Assembly: GCA_947455205.1 (NCBI GenBank)
Contig: CANGNF010000003.1
Span: forward strand, 1-64,000
Direction of reading: 5' to 3'
DNA length: 64,000 nucleotides
Origin: Acetobacteraceae bacterium
GTDB lineage: Bacteria; Pseudomonadota; Alphaproteobacteria; Acetobacterales; Acetobacteraceae
Below the pieces are notes generated by a model that saw nothing but the letters and a program-made list of their open reading frames with translations, had not been told where the DNA came from and ran no database searches. The translations under genes and the position numbers were made by a program. This document shows, piece by piece, positions 46,278 through 57,430 of the stretch (position 1 is its first letter; the number at the start of each line of letters is the position of its first letter).

Positions 46278-46506
46278 ATCGCATATTAAGGTTGTGGCGA
46301 TCCGCGGCGGGGACGACAGTCGAACGCCATGCCTGTCTCCCACAGGTATCACCGGATGGGCCGCGGACCCATCCGCCCTTCAAGTTGCTGCCGGGCGGAT
46401 GAAGGAGGCTGTTGGTGACCGGGGTTTCAAAGGGCATTTCTGAGCAAAGCCTGCTCCGCCGATTGCCGTATCAGAGTTGGCTCGGGAAACCGCGCTGCCG
46501 CTTTGA

Positions 46507-46525
46507 CACCGAGCCAAGCTCGGTG
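46507..46525 (-). terminator. possible terminator after hypothetical gene
   Basis: CACCGAGC and GCTCGGTG around a CAA triloop form a perfect 8-bp stem, 36 bp beyond the stop of the minus-strand hypothetical gene. The transcript continues TCAAAG, no U-tract. Confidence 0.45.
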
Positions 46526-46561
46526 CCCCAGACGGTTAAGCGATCTCTGAGACTGCGGCTG

Positions 46562-46951
46562 TTAGACTTTCAATTCAGCAAGGACGTCCTCGCCAGTGCC
46601 GTTCAGGCTGATGATCAATCCGATCTTGGTGCCGAACCGCTGCAGCGACTTTGCGCCTTTCACCGGCATCGGGATCCCGCGCTTACAGCAATAGGCGATG
46701 AGAGGGGCGGCAAGATCGGCTCCAACCAAATCGAAGACCTTGGTTTTCATTGCGAATTCACCCGACAAAACGGGCTTGTCCAGTTCAACTACGATCCGAA
46801 ACGCGATGGGCGCACCTGGAATCGTATCAATTGCGCAAGCTTCGGTCACTGTACCAGTCGGCAGGGGCGCTCCGCATAAACGCTTGTAGTGGGCTGCCGC
46901 TTCGACAACCTCGTTCGCTGTGAAAAGGATGTGGCGAATTTCAGTCGGCAT
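46562..46951 (-). CDS. hypothetical protein
   Basis: A 129-aa soluble protein I do not recognise. It is not membrane-spanning and has an even alpha/beta composition, with MPTEIRHILFTANEVVEAAAHYKRL at the start and KIGLIISLNGTGEDVLAELKV at the end. The third-position GC is lower than in the core genes, in keeping with an accessory origin. The ATG at 46951 has GAGG 10 bp upstream; a TTG at 46981 is an alternative. It stands alone. Confidence 0.55.
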   Translation of the reverse strand: MPTEIRHILFTANEVVEAAAHYKRLCGAPLPTGTVTEACAIDTIPGAPIAFRIVVELDKPVLSGEFAMKTKVFDLVGADLAAPLIAYCCKRGIPMPVKGAKSLQRFGTKIGLIISLNGTGEDVLAELKV

Positions 46952-46981
46952 ATCGGCCGCCTCTTCAGGAAAGTTGGCCAA

Positions 46982-47904
46982 TGAGGATCAAGTTCCAGAC
47001 ATTTACTGAAGCTGAGATATTGGCAGAGTGTGACGGCGTATGACGGCTAGTCGGCGGATGATGTGATAGAATGACTGTGGACCGTGTAGGTCCTCCGAAA
47101 TGGATCTTACCAAAACTGAGTCAACGGCCCGTCAACGGGTGCCACACTTTTCCGGAAGCGACCTTGTCTCTAAGGGGGCCACCGACCCGACGGATTGTGG
47201 GCAGTGATTTGAAGTGTTTTTGCTCGCCCTCGGTGACAGCCTGTTGGCAAAGTTTTCCCCGCGAGGCATAGCAGGGCTGTCGGACGCTAGTGTGGAGATG
47301 CCCGGTGACCGCGTCCGCGCAATGACCGCAGCGCTGCCATCTGGGCTTGAGTCAGCCCGGGCGGGGAGCTACGGAGCGACGGCCTAGCCGCCCTTTCGGG
47401 CAGCTGACCTGCCGCGATTTCGTTTGCGGGCTTCTGCGGTATCAGCTCGTCACAATTCACCGGCCTAACACTGACGCAGTTGGTGGCGCCCGCGCCGATC
47501 GCGGCGCTAGCTGCGGACAAGACAGCGGCGTTGCCCCCTGCTCAGCCCGCCAAGCCTCACTGCGACCCTGTTGACAGCACTCTGAACCGCGCAATGGGCT
47601 GCGTTCTGTGCACCGGCCGGCATGCAGTCTCTCGACCGCCTGCCGATGCGCAACTCGGAAAAATCGAGTGTCTGCATCGGGTCGACCTACGACGAAGCCG
47701 GCCAGCCTGGGGCTACCTCAGTAGCGGGCGGGAAGCAGACATCGCCGAGGCATTGGCGAAGCCAGCCGGTGCTTCCCCTGACGGCTGCCCTCGCTGCCTC
47801 GTTTATGCCGGCTTTACGCCGCCGTCGCCGATCTCACATCGATCCTTTGCGCCGCTGCTCGCTACCTCTCGTGCGGAGCCATTCTGTCCGTCGGAGGTCT
47901 TGGC
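46982..47904. other. gene-poor stretch between island and kdp operon
   Basis: About 920 bp with only short overlapping frames on both strands and less GC skew than neighbouring genes; none has a good start site or recognisable domain. It probably contains decayed accessory DNA and the kdp promoter. I found no copy of the tRNA-Gln 3' end here. Confidence 0.4.
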
Positions 47905-47988
47905 GTGATCGACATCCTGCTGCTGGCACTCGGTGCCGGCCTGTTCGGCCTTATGGCCGGCTACGCCACTGCCTGTGAGCGGGTCTGA
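47905..47988 (+). CDS. 27-aa small membrane protein of the kdp operon
   Basis: GTG start with GGAGG 7 bp upstream. The product, one hydrophobic helix ending GYATACERV, resembles the small ORF with a C-terminal Tyr...Cys-Glu/Asp-Arg pattern that often precedes kdpF in proteobacteria. Function unknown; a KdpF-like stabiliser is inferred. Confidence 0.6.
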   Translation: MIDILLLALGAGLFGLMAGYATACERV

Positions 47989-47993
47989 CCGCC

Positions 47994-48080
47994 ATGAGCG
48001 GGCTGATCATGGGCGGCGTCGTGACCGCCGGTCTCATTATCTACCTGCTGTGGGCGCTGCTGCGCCCCGAGGACCTGTGA
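47994..48080 (+). CDS. kdpF: KdpF small subunit
   Basis: A 28-aa hydrophobic peptide (one helix, ending ALLRPEDL) in the position and with the C-terminal Leu-x-x-Pro/Ala-Glu pattern of KdpF, which stabilises the KdpABC complex. It begins 5 bp after the previous small ORF and ends 4 bp before kdpA. Confidence 0.8.
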   Translation: MSGLIMGGVVTAGLIIYLLWALLRPEDL

Positions 48081-48084
48081 TCCC

Positions 48085-49782
48085 ATGACCCTCCTCGGCT
48101 GGGCACAGATCGCCCTCGTCCTCGGCTGCGTCGTTGCGGCGGCAATCCCGCTTGGGCGCTACATCGCCAGTCTGGCGGCGGGCCGCATCACCTTCCTGGC
48201 CCCGCTCGAACGCGCGCTCTACGCGGCAGCCGGCGTGGACCCGGCGCACGGCATGGGCTGGCGCGGCTATACGCTGGCCATGCTGGCGGTGAACCTGGCC
48301 GGCTTCCTGCTGCTCTACGCCATGTTGCGCCTGCAGGGCGTGCTGCCCTTCAACCCGCAGGGCTTTGCCGGGCTCTCGCCCTGGCTGGCGTTCAACACCG
48401 CGGTGTCCTTCGTCACCAACACCAACTGGCAGGCCTATAGCGGCGAGGCGGCGCTCAGCTACACCTCGCAGATGGCGGGCCTGGCGGTGCAGAACTTCCT
48501 CTCTGCCGCCACCGGCATCGCGCTGGGCCTGGCCTTCGCCCGCGCCTTCGCCGGCGGCGGGGTCAAGAACCTCGGGAACTTCTGGGCCGACTTCGTCCGG
48601 GTGAACCTCTATTTGCTGCTGCCCCTGGCCGTACTGGTGGGTTTCGCCTTCGTCGCCATGGGCATGCCGCAGTCCCTGGCCACCTACGTCGAGGCACATA
48701 CGCTCGAAGGCGGCACCCAGGTCATCCCACTCGGCCCCGCCGCCTTCCAGATCGCCATCAAGCACCTCGGCACCAATGGCGGTGGCTTCTTCGGCACCAA
48801 CTCGGCGCATCCGTTCGAAGGGCCCTCGGCGCTGGCGACGGCATTGCAGGTCTGGTCGCACCAGGTCATTCCCTGCGCGCTGGCGCTGGCCTTCGGCCAC
48901 ATGGTGGGCGACATCAGGCAGGGCCGCGCCCTGCTGGCCGTCATGCTCGGCTACGTCGTGGTCGCCACGGCGCTGGTCTACGCCGCCGAGGCCGCCGGCA
49001 ACCCGCTGCACCTGGCCGCCGGGCTGGACGCCGCCCAGGGCAACATGGAGGGCAAGGAACTCCGCTTCGGCCAGGCGCTGGTCGCGCTGTTCACCGCCAC
49101 CACCACCGGCGCCTCCAACGGCGCCGTCAACGCCATGTTCGACAGCTTCACCCCGCTGGGCGGGCTGGTGCCGCTGTTCATGATCCAGCTGGGCGAGGTG
49201 CTGCCGGGCGGCGTCGGCTCCGGCCTGTACGGCATGCTGGTCTTCGCGCTGCTGGCGGTGTTCGTCGCCGGGCTGATGGTGGGGCGCACCCCGGAATACC
49301 TGGGCAAGAAGGTGCAGGCGCGGGAGGTCAAGCTGGCCATGCTGGCGGTGCTGGTGCTGCCCGCGACCATCCTCGGCTTCAGCGCCGTCGCCATGGTGCT
49401 GCCGGCCGCCATCGGCTCCATCCAGGACCAGGGGCCGCATGGCCTCAGCGAGATGCTCTATGCCTATACCTCGGCCACCGGCAACAACGGCTCGGCCTTC
49501 GGTGGGCTGACGGCGGATACACCCTGGCTGAACACCACGCTCGGCATCGCCATGCTGCTGGGCCGCTTCGCCTATGTGGTGCCGGTGATGGCGCTGGCCG
49601 GTGCGCTGGCGGCCAAGCCGAAGCTGGCGCCCTCCACCGGCACGCTGCCGACGCATGGCGCGCTGTTCGCCGGGCTGCTGGCCGGCGTCATTCTCATCCT
49701 CGGTGGGTTGCAGTTCATGCCCGCCCTCGCCCTCGGCCCGCTCGCGGAGCACTTCGTGCTCGCGGCCGGCAAGACCTTCTGA
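48085..49782 (+). CDS. kdpA: K+-transporting ATPase subunit A
   Basis: The 565-aa potassium-channel-like subunit with four selectivity regions visible: [45 protein letters not shown] and [14 protein letters not shown]. About ten transmembrane segments. It conducts K+ into KdpB. It is cotranscribed with kdpF and kdpB. Confidence 0.97.
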   Translation: MTLLGWAQIALVLGCVVAAAIPLGRYIASLAAGRITFLAPLERALYAAAGVDPAHGMGWRGYTLAMLAVNLAGFLLLYAMLRLQGVLPFNPQGFAGLSPWLAFNTAVSFVTNTNWQAYSGEAALSYTSQMAGLAVQNFLSAATGIALGLAFARAFAGGGVKNLGNFWADFVRVNLYLLLPLAVLVGFAFVAMGMPQSLATYVEAHTLEGGTQVIPLGPAAFQIAIKHLGTNGGGFFGTNSAHPFEGPSALATALQVWSHQVIPCALALAFGHMVGDIRQGRALLAVMLGYVVVATALVYAAEAAGNPLHLAAGLDAAQGNMEGKELRFGQALVALFTATTTGASNGAVNAMFDSFTPLGGLVPLFMIQLGEVLPGGVGSGLYGMLVFALLAVFVAGLMVGRTPEYLGKKVQAREVKLAMLAVLVLPATILGFSAVAMVLPAAIGSIQDQGPHGLSEMLYAYTSATGNNGSAFGGLTADTPWLNTTLGIAMLLGRFAYVVPVMALAGALAAKPKLAPSTGTLPTHGALFAGLLAGVILILGGLQFMPALALGPLAEHFVLAAGKTF

Positions 49783-49789
49783 GGCCATC

Positions 49790-51847
<2,058 letters not shown>

Positions 51848-51849
51848 AC

Positions 51850-52401
51850 ATGATCGCGCTGCTTCGACCCGCCTTCGCCATGGTGCTGGCGCTGACGCTG
51901 CTGCTGGGCCTGGCCGTGCCGCTCGGCTTCACCGGCCTGGCCGGCATGCTGTTCCCGGCGCAGGCCGGCGGCAGCCTGGTGATGCGGGACGGCCATGTGG
52001 TCGGCTCCGCGCTGCTCGGCCAGGCCTTCACCTCGGCGCGGTACTTCCAGCCGCGCCCTTCCGCCATCGCCACGCCCTACGACGCCGCCGCCTCGGCCGC
52101 GTCGCAGCTTGGCCCAACCTCGGCGGCGCTGCTGGAGGCGGTGCAGCAGCGCGTGGCCGCGCTGGGCGGCGGCCCGGTACCGGCGGATGCCGCCACCGCC
52201 TCGGCCTCGGGCCTCGACCCGCACATATCGCCGGAGAATGCCGCGCGGCAGCTGCACCGCGTGGCGGAGGCGCGCGGCCTGCCGGAGGCGCGCCTGGCGG
52301 AGCTGGTCGCTGCCCATACCGAAGGTCGCGAATTCGGCTTGCTGGGGGAGCCGCGGGTCAATGTCCTGCGGCTGAACCTGGCGCTGGACGCGCTGCGCTG
52401 A
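51850..52401 (+). CDS. kdpC: K+-transporting ATPase subunit C
   Basis: The 183-aa single-pass chaperone-like subunit. It has a TM segment (about residues 8-30), FPAQAGGSLVMRDGHVVGSALLGQ, the FQPRPSA motif and the C-terminal SGLDPHISPENAARQLHRVAEARGL and EPRVNVLRLNLAL. It begins 2 bp after kdpB. Confidence 0.96.
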   Translation: MIALLRPAFAMVLALTLLLGLAVPLGFTGLAGMLFPAQAGGSLVMRDGHVVGSALLGQAFTSARYFQPRPSAIATPYDAAASAASQLGPTSAALLEAVQQRVAALGGGPVPADAATASASGLDPHISPENAARQLHRVAEARGLPEARLAELVAAHTEGREFGLLGEPRVNVLRLNLALDALR

Positions 52402-52489
52402 GGTGGCTGGCCGACCGGGCGGCGGGCGGCGCCGCGGTGATCGCGGCGACGCGCCTCGCCATCCGACCCTGATGCGCTAGGCTGCTCCG

Positions 52490-55135
52490 ATGGCGCCTGC
52501 CCCGCCCCGCCCCGACCCCGACGCGCTGCTGCAGCTGGCGGCGCGCGAGGGGCATGGTCGCCTGAAGGTCTTCCTGGGCGCCGCGCCGGGCGTGGGCAAG
52601 ACCTTCGAAATGCTGGTGCAGGCCCGCCGCCGCCGGCTTGGCGGCACCGATGTGGTTGCCGGGCTGATCGAGACCCATGGCCGCGCCGAGACCGAGGAGC
52701 AGCTGGCCGACCTTGAGCGGCTGCCGCGCCGCAGCCTGGCGTATCGCGGCCAGGCGCTGGAGGAATTCGACCTGGATGCCGCGCTGGCCCGCCAGCCGCA
52801 GGTGCTGCTGCTGGACGAGCTTGCTCACAGCAACGCCCCGGGCAGCCGGCACCCGAAGCGCTGGCAGGACGTGGCCGCGCTGCGCGAGGCGGGGATCGAG
52901 GTCTGGACCACGGTGAATGTCCAGCACCTGGAAAGCCTTTCGGATGCGGTGGCGCGCATCACCGGCGTGCGGGTGACCGAGACCGTGCCCGACGCGGTGC
53001 TGGCCGGCGCCGATGCGGTGGAACTGGTGGACATTCCCCCGGCGGAGCTGCTGGACCGGCTGCGCCAGGGCCGGGTCTACCGCCCCGACCAGGCGCGCCG
53101 CGCGCTGCAGGGCTTCTTCCGGGAAGGCAACCTGGCCGCGCTGCGGGAACTGGCGCTGCGCCGCACCGCCGACCGGGTGGATGCCGACGTGTCCGGCTAC
53201 ATGCGCGCCCATGCCATTCCCGGCCCCTGGCCCAGCGGCGACCGCGTGCTGGCCCTGGTGGGCGCCGACGCCTCGGCCGAGGGCGTGGTGCGGCATGCCT
53301 GGCGGGTGGCGGAGATGCTGCGGGCGCCGCTGGTGGCCCTGCATGTGGAGGTGCCGGGCCAGGCCGATGCGGTGGACCCCGCCCCGGCGCTGGACCTGGC
53401 CGAGGGGCTGGGCGCCGAGGTGGAGCGCGTGGCGGCGGCCGACCTGGCGGGCGCGATCCTGGAGGCCGCCCGCAGCCGCAATGCCACCCACCTGGTCATC
53501 GGCCGTGGCCGGCCGCCCTGGTGGCGGCGCCTGGCGGGCCGCACGCTCTCGGCCACGCTGATCCGCCGCGCCCGGGGCCACACCATCCACCTGGTGCCGG
53601 AGCCGGCGCTGCCGCCGCTGCCCACCGCCAGGGGACTGCCGCGCACCCTGCCCGCCTGGGTCCCGGTGCCGCTGGGCGTCGCCCTGGCCACGCTGGCGGC
53701 GCTGCCGCTGGACGGGGTGGTGCAGGACGGCGCGCTGGGCATGCTCTACCTGGCCGCCGTGGTCGCCACCTCGGTCGCCGCCGGCCCGGTGGCGGCCTTC
53801 GCCAGCGCCCTGCTCGGCTTCATCTGCTGGAACGTGCTGTTCCTGCCGCCGCGCTGGGAACTGGTCATCGCCAGCCCGCAGGACGTGATGGGCGTGGTGG
53901 TCTTCGGCCTGGTCTCGGTGCTGCTGGCGGGCACCACCGGCGGGCTCGGCCGCTCGGTCCGCATCGCGCGGGCCCGGCTGTTCAGCCTGCGGCGGCTGTA
54001 CGAGTTCTCCCGCCGGCTGGCGGCGCCGGGTTCGCTGGGCGACCTGCTGACCAGCATTGCGCAGGAGGCCGAGCGCGTGGCCGGCTGCCCCAGCTGCGTG
54101 CTGCTGCCGCTGCCCGGCGGCACGCTGGAAGCGCCGCCCGAGCTGGTGCCGCGCGCCGCCGTGCCGGCCGAGGCCGAGCCGGACGAGGCCGCGCTGGCCG
54201 CCGCGCGTTTCGCCTTCCAGCACGGCCGCGCCACCGGCCGCGGCACCGATACGCTGCCGGCCGCCGCCTGGCAGTTCCGCCCGCTGCGCACGGCCAATGG
54301 CATCCTGGGCCTGCTGGGGCTGCGCCCGGGGGATGCCGCGCCCACCGACGCCGAGCGCGAACGCACCCTGGCGGCGCTGCTGGACCAGGCCGCGGTGGCG
54401 CTGGAGCGGGCGCAGCTGATCGAGGAACGGGCGCAGGACAGCGCCCGGCGAGAGACCGAGGCGCTGCGCGGCGCCCTGCTGACCTCGCTGGGCCACGACC
54501 TGCGGACGCCGCTGACCGCGATTCGAGGCGCCGCCGACACGCTGCGGGAAAACGGCGCCCGGCTGAGCGAGGCCGCGCGCGTGGACCTGCTGGCCACGAT
54601 CGGGGAGGAAGCGGTGCGGATGAACCGCTTCCTGGCCAATATCCTGGAGATGGCGCGCATCGAGGCCGGCGCCGTCATGCCGGTGCGGGAGCCGCAGGAC
54701 CTGGCCGAGGCGGCGGAGGTGGCGGCGCTGCGGGCCGAGCGGCTGACCGGCCGCCCGGTGCTGCGGGACCTGCCGGCCGGGCTGCCGCGGCCCCGGCTGG
54801 ACCCGGTGCTGCTGGACCAGGTGCTGGCCAACCTGCTGGACAATGCGTTGAAGTTCAGCGGGCCGCAGGGCGTGGTCCGCATGACCCTGGGGCGCGAGGG
54901 AGCGGAGGTGGTGCTGGCGGTGATGGATGACGGGCCGGACATTCCCGCGGCGGACCTGCCGCGCATCTTCAGCCCGTTCTACCGGGCCTCCCGTGCCGAC
55001 CGGGTGGTGGCCGGCACCGGGCTGGGCCTGGCGATCTGCCGCGGCCTGGTGGCGGCGATGCAGGGGCGCATAATGGCGGAAAGCCCGGTGGCCGGTGGCC
55101 GCGGCACCCGCGTGCAGCTGCGGTTCTTTGCATGA
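52490..55135 (+). CDS. kdpD: osmosensitive K+ channel histidine kinase KdpD
   Basis: The 881-aa sensor has a KdpD N-terminal P-loop domain (GAAPGVGKTFEML; Walker B DELAHSNAPGSRHPKRWQD), a USP-like domain (about residues 245-365), four TM segments (about 385-490), a GAF-like region and the kinase. The phospho-His lies in LGHDLRTPLTAIRG (about residue 665) and the N-box is LLDNALKFS. The G1 box reads DDGPDIP, with Asp where the second Gly is usual. It starts 88 bp after kdpC, and its stop overlaps kdpE. Confidence 0.95.
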   Translation: MAPAPPRPDPDALLQLAAREGHGRLKVFLGAAPGVGKTFEMLVQARRRRLGGTDVVAGLIETHGRAETEEQLADLERLPRRSLAYRGQALEEFDLDAALARQPQVLLLDELAHSNAPGSRHPKRWQDVAALREAGIEVWTTVNVQHLESLSDAVARITGVRVTETVPDAVLAGADAVELVDIPPAELLDRLRQGRVYRPDQARRALQGFFREGNLAALRELALRRTADRVDADVSGYMRAHAIPGPWPSGDRVLALVGADASAEGVVRHAWRVAEMLRAPLVALHVEVPGQADAVDPAPALDLAEGLGAEVERVAAADLAGAILEAARSRNATHLVIGRGRPPWWRRLAGRTLSATLIRRARGHTIHLVPEPALPPLPTARGLPRTLPAWVPVPLGVALATLAALPLDGVVQDGALGMLYLAAVVATSVAAGPVAAFASALLGFICWNVLFLPPRWELVIASPQDVMGVVVFGLVSVLLAGTTGGLGRSVRIARARLFSLRRLYEFSRRLAAPGSLGDLLTSIAQEAERVAGCPSCVLLPLPGGTLEAPPELVPRAAVPAEAEPDEAALAAARFAFQHGRATGRGTDTLPAAAWQFRPLRTANGILGLLGLRPGDAAPTDAERERTLAALLDQAAVALERAQLIEERAQDSARRETEALRGALLTSLGHDLRTPLTAIRGAADTLRENGARLSEAARVDLLATIGEEAVRMNRFLANILEMARIEAGAVMPVREPQDLAEAAEVAALRAERLTGRPVLRDLPAGLPRPRLDPVLLDQVLANLLDNALKFSGPQGVVRMTLGREGAEVVLAVMDDGPDIPAADLPRIFSPFYRASRADRVVAGTGLGLAICRGLVAAMQGRIMAESPVAGGRGTRVQLRFFA

Positions 55136-55830
55136 CCGAAGCCGGGCCGCGCGTGCTGGTCATCGACGACGAGCCGCAGATCCATCGCTTCCTCGGCCCG
55201 GCGCTGGAGGCCGCGGGCTACGCCCCGCTGCGGGCGCTGACCGCCGCGGAGGGGCTGCGGCTGGCGGCGGAGCGGTCGCCGGCGCTGGTACTGCTGGACC
55301 TTGGCCTGCCGGACCTGGACGGCCAGGCGGCGATCCCCCGGCTGCGCGGCTTCACCGCCGTGCCGATCCTGATCCTCTCCGCCCGCGACCGGGAGACCGA
55401 GAAGGTGGCCGCGCTGGATGCCGGCGCCGATGACTACGTGGAAAAGCCCTTCGCCCTCGGTGAGCTGCTGGCGCGGATCCGGGCCGCGCTGCGGCGCGCC
55501 GGGCAGGCCGGCGCCGGGCCGGCGGCGGCGGTGGTGCGGGTGGGCGGCCTGGCCATGGACTTCGGCCGGCGCATCGCCCGGGTGGCGGATGGCGAGCCGC
55601 TGAAGCTGACCCCGCGCGAGTGGGACCTGCTGGCCGCCCTGGTGCGCGGCGGCGAGGGGCGGGTGATGACGCAGCGCCAGCTGCTGACCGCCGTCTGGGG
55701 ACCGGCCCAGGCGGAGGAGGCGCAGTACCTGCGCGTGTATATCGGCCACCTGCGGCAGAAGCTGGGGCCTGCGGGACGGCTGATCCGCACCGAGCCGGGC
55801 GTGGGATACCGCTTCGGCGAGACGGACTGA
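55132..55830 (+). CDS. kdpE: response regulator KdpE
   Basis: The 232-aa OmpR/PhoB-type regulator. The receiver domain (about 1-120) has the acidic pair in VIDDEPQ, phospho-Asp in LLDLGLPDLDG and Lys in YVEKPF. The winged-helix domain (about 135-230) ends RTEPGVGYRF. It activates kdpFABC when K+ is low. The ATG overlaps the kdpD stop. Confidence 0.97.
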   Translation: MTEAGPRVLVIDDEPQIHRFLGPALEAAGYAPLRALTAAEGLRLAAERSPALVLLDLGLPDLDGQAAIPRLRGFTAVPILILSARDRETEKVAALDAGADDYVEKPFALGELLARIRAALRRAGQAGAGPAAAVVRVGGLAMDFGRRIARVADGEPLKLTPREWDLLAALVRGGEGRVMTQRQLLTAVWGPAQAEEAQYLRVYIGHLRQKLGPAGRLIRTEPGVGYRFGETD

Positions 55831-55854
55831 CACCGGGCGCGGCGGCGCCGGGTG
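55831..55854 (+). terminator. possible kdp terminator
   Basis: Immediately after the kdpE TGA, CACC-GGCGC pairs with GCGCC-GGTG across a GGCG loop, with one internal G-G mismatch; TTGCGT follows. Likely end of the kdp transcript. A further weak dyad (55956-55971) lies before the next gene. Confidence 0.4.
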
Positions 55855-56013
55855 TTGCGTGCGCCGGGCTTCCTGGCGAAGCTGGCGCAACCGGGCAACC
55901 CGCCACTGCCAGGGGCCAACCCGCGCCCACCCGCAGGCCGGGGTCGCACGCCGGCGCGGGGTAGTACCCGCAGCCGGCGTGCCGGCCGAACAAGACCAAG
56001 AGGAAACGCCGAC

Positions 56014-57363
56014 TTGCCCAGTACCGCCCTCGATTCCGCCCTGTTCCGCGACATGTTCGGCACGCCCGCCATGCGCGCGGTCTTCGCCGACGAAGCCCTG
56101 ACCGGCCGCTACCTGGAGGTGGAGGTCGCCCTGGCCCGGGCCGAGGCGCGCTGCGGCGTGATCCCGGCCGAGGCCGCCGAGGCCATCGCCGCCGCCGCCG
56201 CCACGCTGGCCTTCGACTGGCCACGGCTGAAGCGGGAGACCGAGAATGTCGGCTACCCCATCCTGCCGCTGGTGCACCAGCTGGCGGAGGCCGCCGGCGA
56301 GGCCGGGCGCTGGGTCCATTGGGGCGCCACCACCCAGGACATCATGGACACCGCGAACGTGCTGCAGATCCGCGCGGCGCTGGCGCTGGTGGAGGCAGAT
56401 ATCGCCGCGCTGCGCGGCATCCTGGCCGGCCTGGCGCTGAAGCATCGCGCCACGCCGATGGCCGGGCGCACCCATCTGCAGCAGGCGCTGCCCATCACCT
56501 TCGGCTACAAGGTCGCGATCTGGCTGGCCGCCATGGACCGCCACGCCGAACGCTTGGCGCAGCTGCGCCCGCGCGTGCTGGTGGGGGAATTTGCCGGCGC
56601 GGCGGGCACCCTTGCCTCGCTGGGCGACCAGGGCTTCGCGGTGCAGGCGGCGCTGTGCGAGGAGCTGGGCCTGGGCGTCCCCGCCATCACCTGGCACGTG
56701 GCGCGGGACGGCATCGCCGAGGCGGTGGGCTTCCTGGGCCTGGTGACGGGCACGCTGGCCAAGGTGGCCACCGACATCATGCTGATGATGTCCACCGAGT
56801 TCGGTGGCGAGGTGATGGAGCCCTTCGTCAAGGGCCGTGGCGCTTCCTCCACCATGCCGCAGAAGCGCAACCCGATCAGCTCGGAACTCATGCTCGCCAC
56901 CGCCAAGGCGGTGCGCCAGCAGGTGGCGCTGGTGCTGGACGCCATGGTGCAGGACTTCGAGCGCGCCACCGGCCCCTGGCACCTGGAATGGCTGGCGGTG
57001 CCGGAGAGCTTCATCCTTTCTGCCGGCTGCCTGGAACAGGCGAAATTCGCCCTGGCCGGGCTGACGGTGGACGCGCCGCGCATGCGCCAGAACCTGGACA
57101 TGTCGGGCGGACTGATCGTGGCCGAGGCTGTGATGATGGCCGCCGCCCCGGCGCTCGGTCGCCAGCACGCGCATGACGTGATCTACGACGCCTGCCGCGC
57201 GGCGATCGGCGCCGGTAAGCCGCTGGCCGAGGTGCTGCTGGACATGCCGGAGGTGGTTGCCGCGCTGGGTGGCGAGGCGGCGGTGCGCGCCGCCTGCGAC
57301 CCCGCCAACTACCTGGGCCTGGCGCCGGAGATGGTGGACCGGGTGCTGGCCGGGCGCGGCTAG
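56014..57363 (+). CDS. class II fumarase/aspartase superfamily lyase (PcaB/PurB-like)
   Basis: The 449-aa enzyme has the three conserved regions of the superfamily: VHWGATTQDIMDTA (about residue 105-118), GRTHLQQALPITFGYK and the signature GRGASSTMPQKRNPISSE (catalytic Ser at about 280). It resembles 3-carboxy-cis,cis-muconate cycloisomerase more than adenylosuccinate lyase, but the substrate is not certain. No ATG fits; a TTG at 56014 with AGGA 10 bp upstream precedes the conserved FRDMFGTPAMRAVF. Confidence 0.85.
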   Translation: MPSTALDSALFRDMFGTPAMRAVFADEALTGRYLEVEVALARAEARCGVIPAEAAEAIAAAAATLAFDWPRLKRETENVGYPILPLVHQLAEAAGEAGRWVHWGATTQDIMDTANVLQIRAALALVEADIAALRGILAGLALKHRATPMAGRTHLQQALPITFGYKVAIWLAAMDRHAERLAQLRPRVLVGEFAGAAGTLASLGDQGFAVQAALCEELGLGVPAITWHVARDGIAEAVGFLGLVTGTLAKVATDIMLMMSTEFGGEVMEPFVKGRGASSTMPQKRNPISSELMLATAKAVRQQVALVLDAMVQDFERATGPWHLEWLAVPESFILSAGCLEQAKFALAGLTVDAPRMRQNLDMSGGLIVAEAVMMAAAPALGRQHAHDVIYDACRAAIGAGKPLAEVLLDMPEVVAALGGEAAVRAACDPANYLGLAPEMVDRVLAGRG

Positions 57364-57430
57364 GCCGCCGCCCGGGCTTGCGGCGGCGGCCACTCGGTAG
57401 AACCATGCGGCACGCATCGGAGCGGCCGCC

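Noticed and set aside
47287-47908. Short frames before the kdp operon as genes
   Set aside because: Frames on both strands overlap, lack good starts and show no domain; best left as unassigned DNA.
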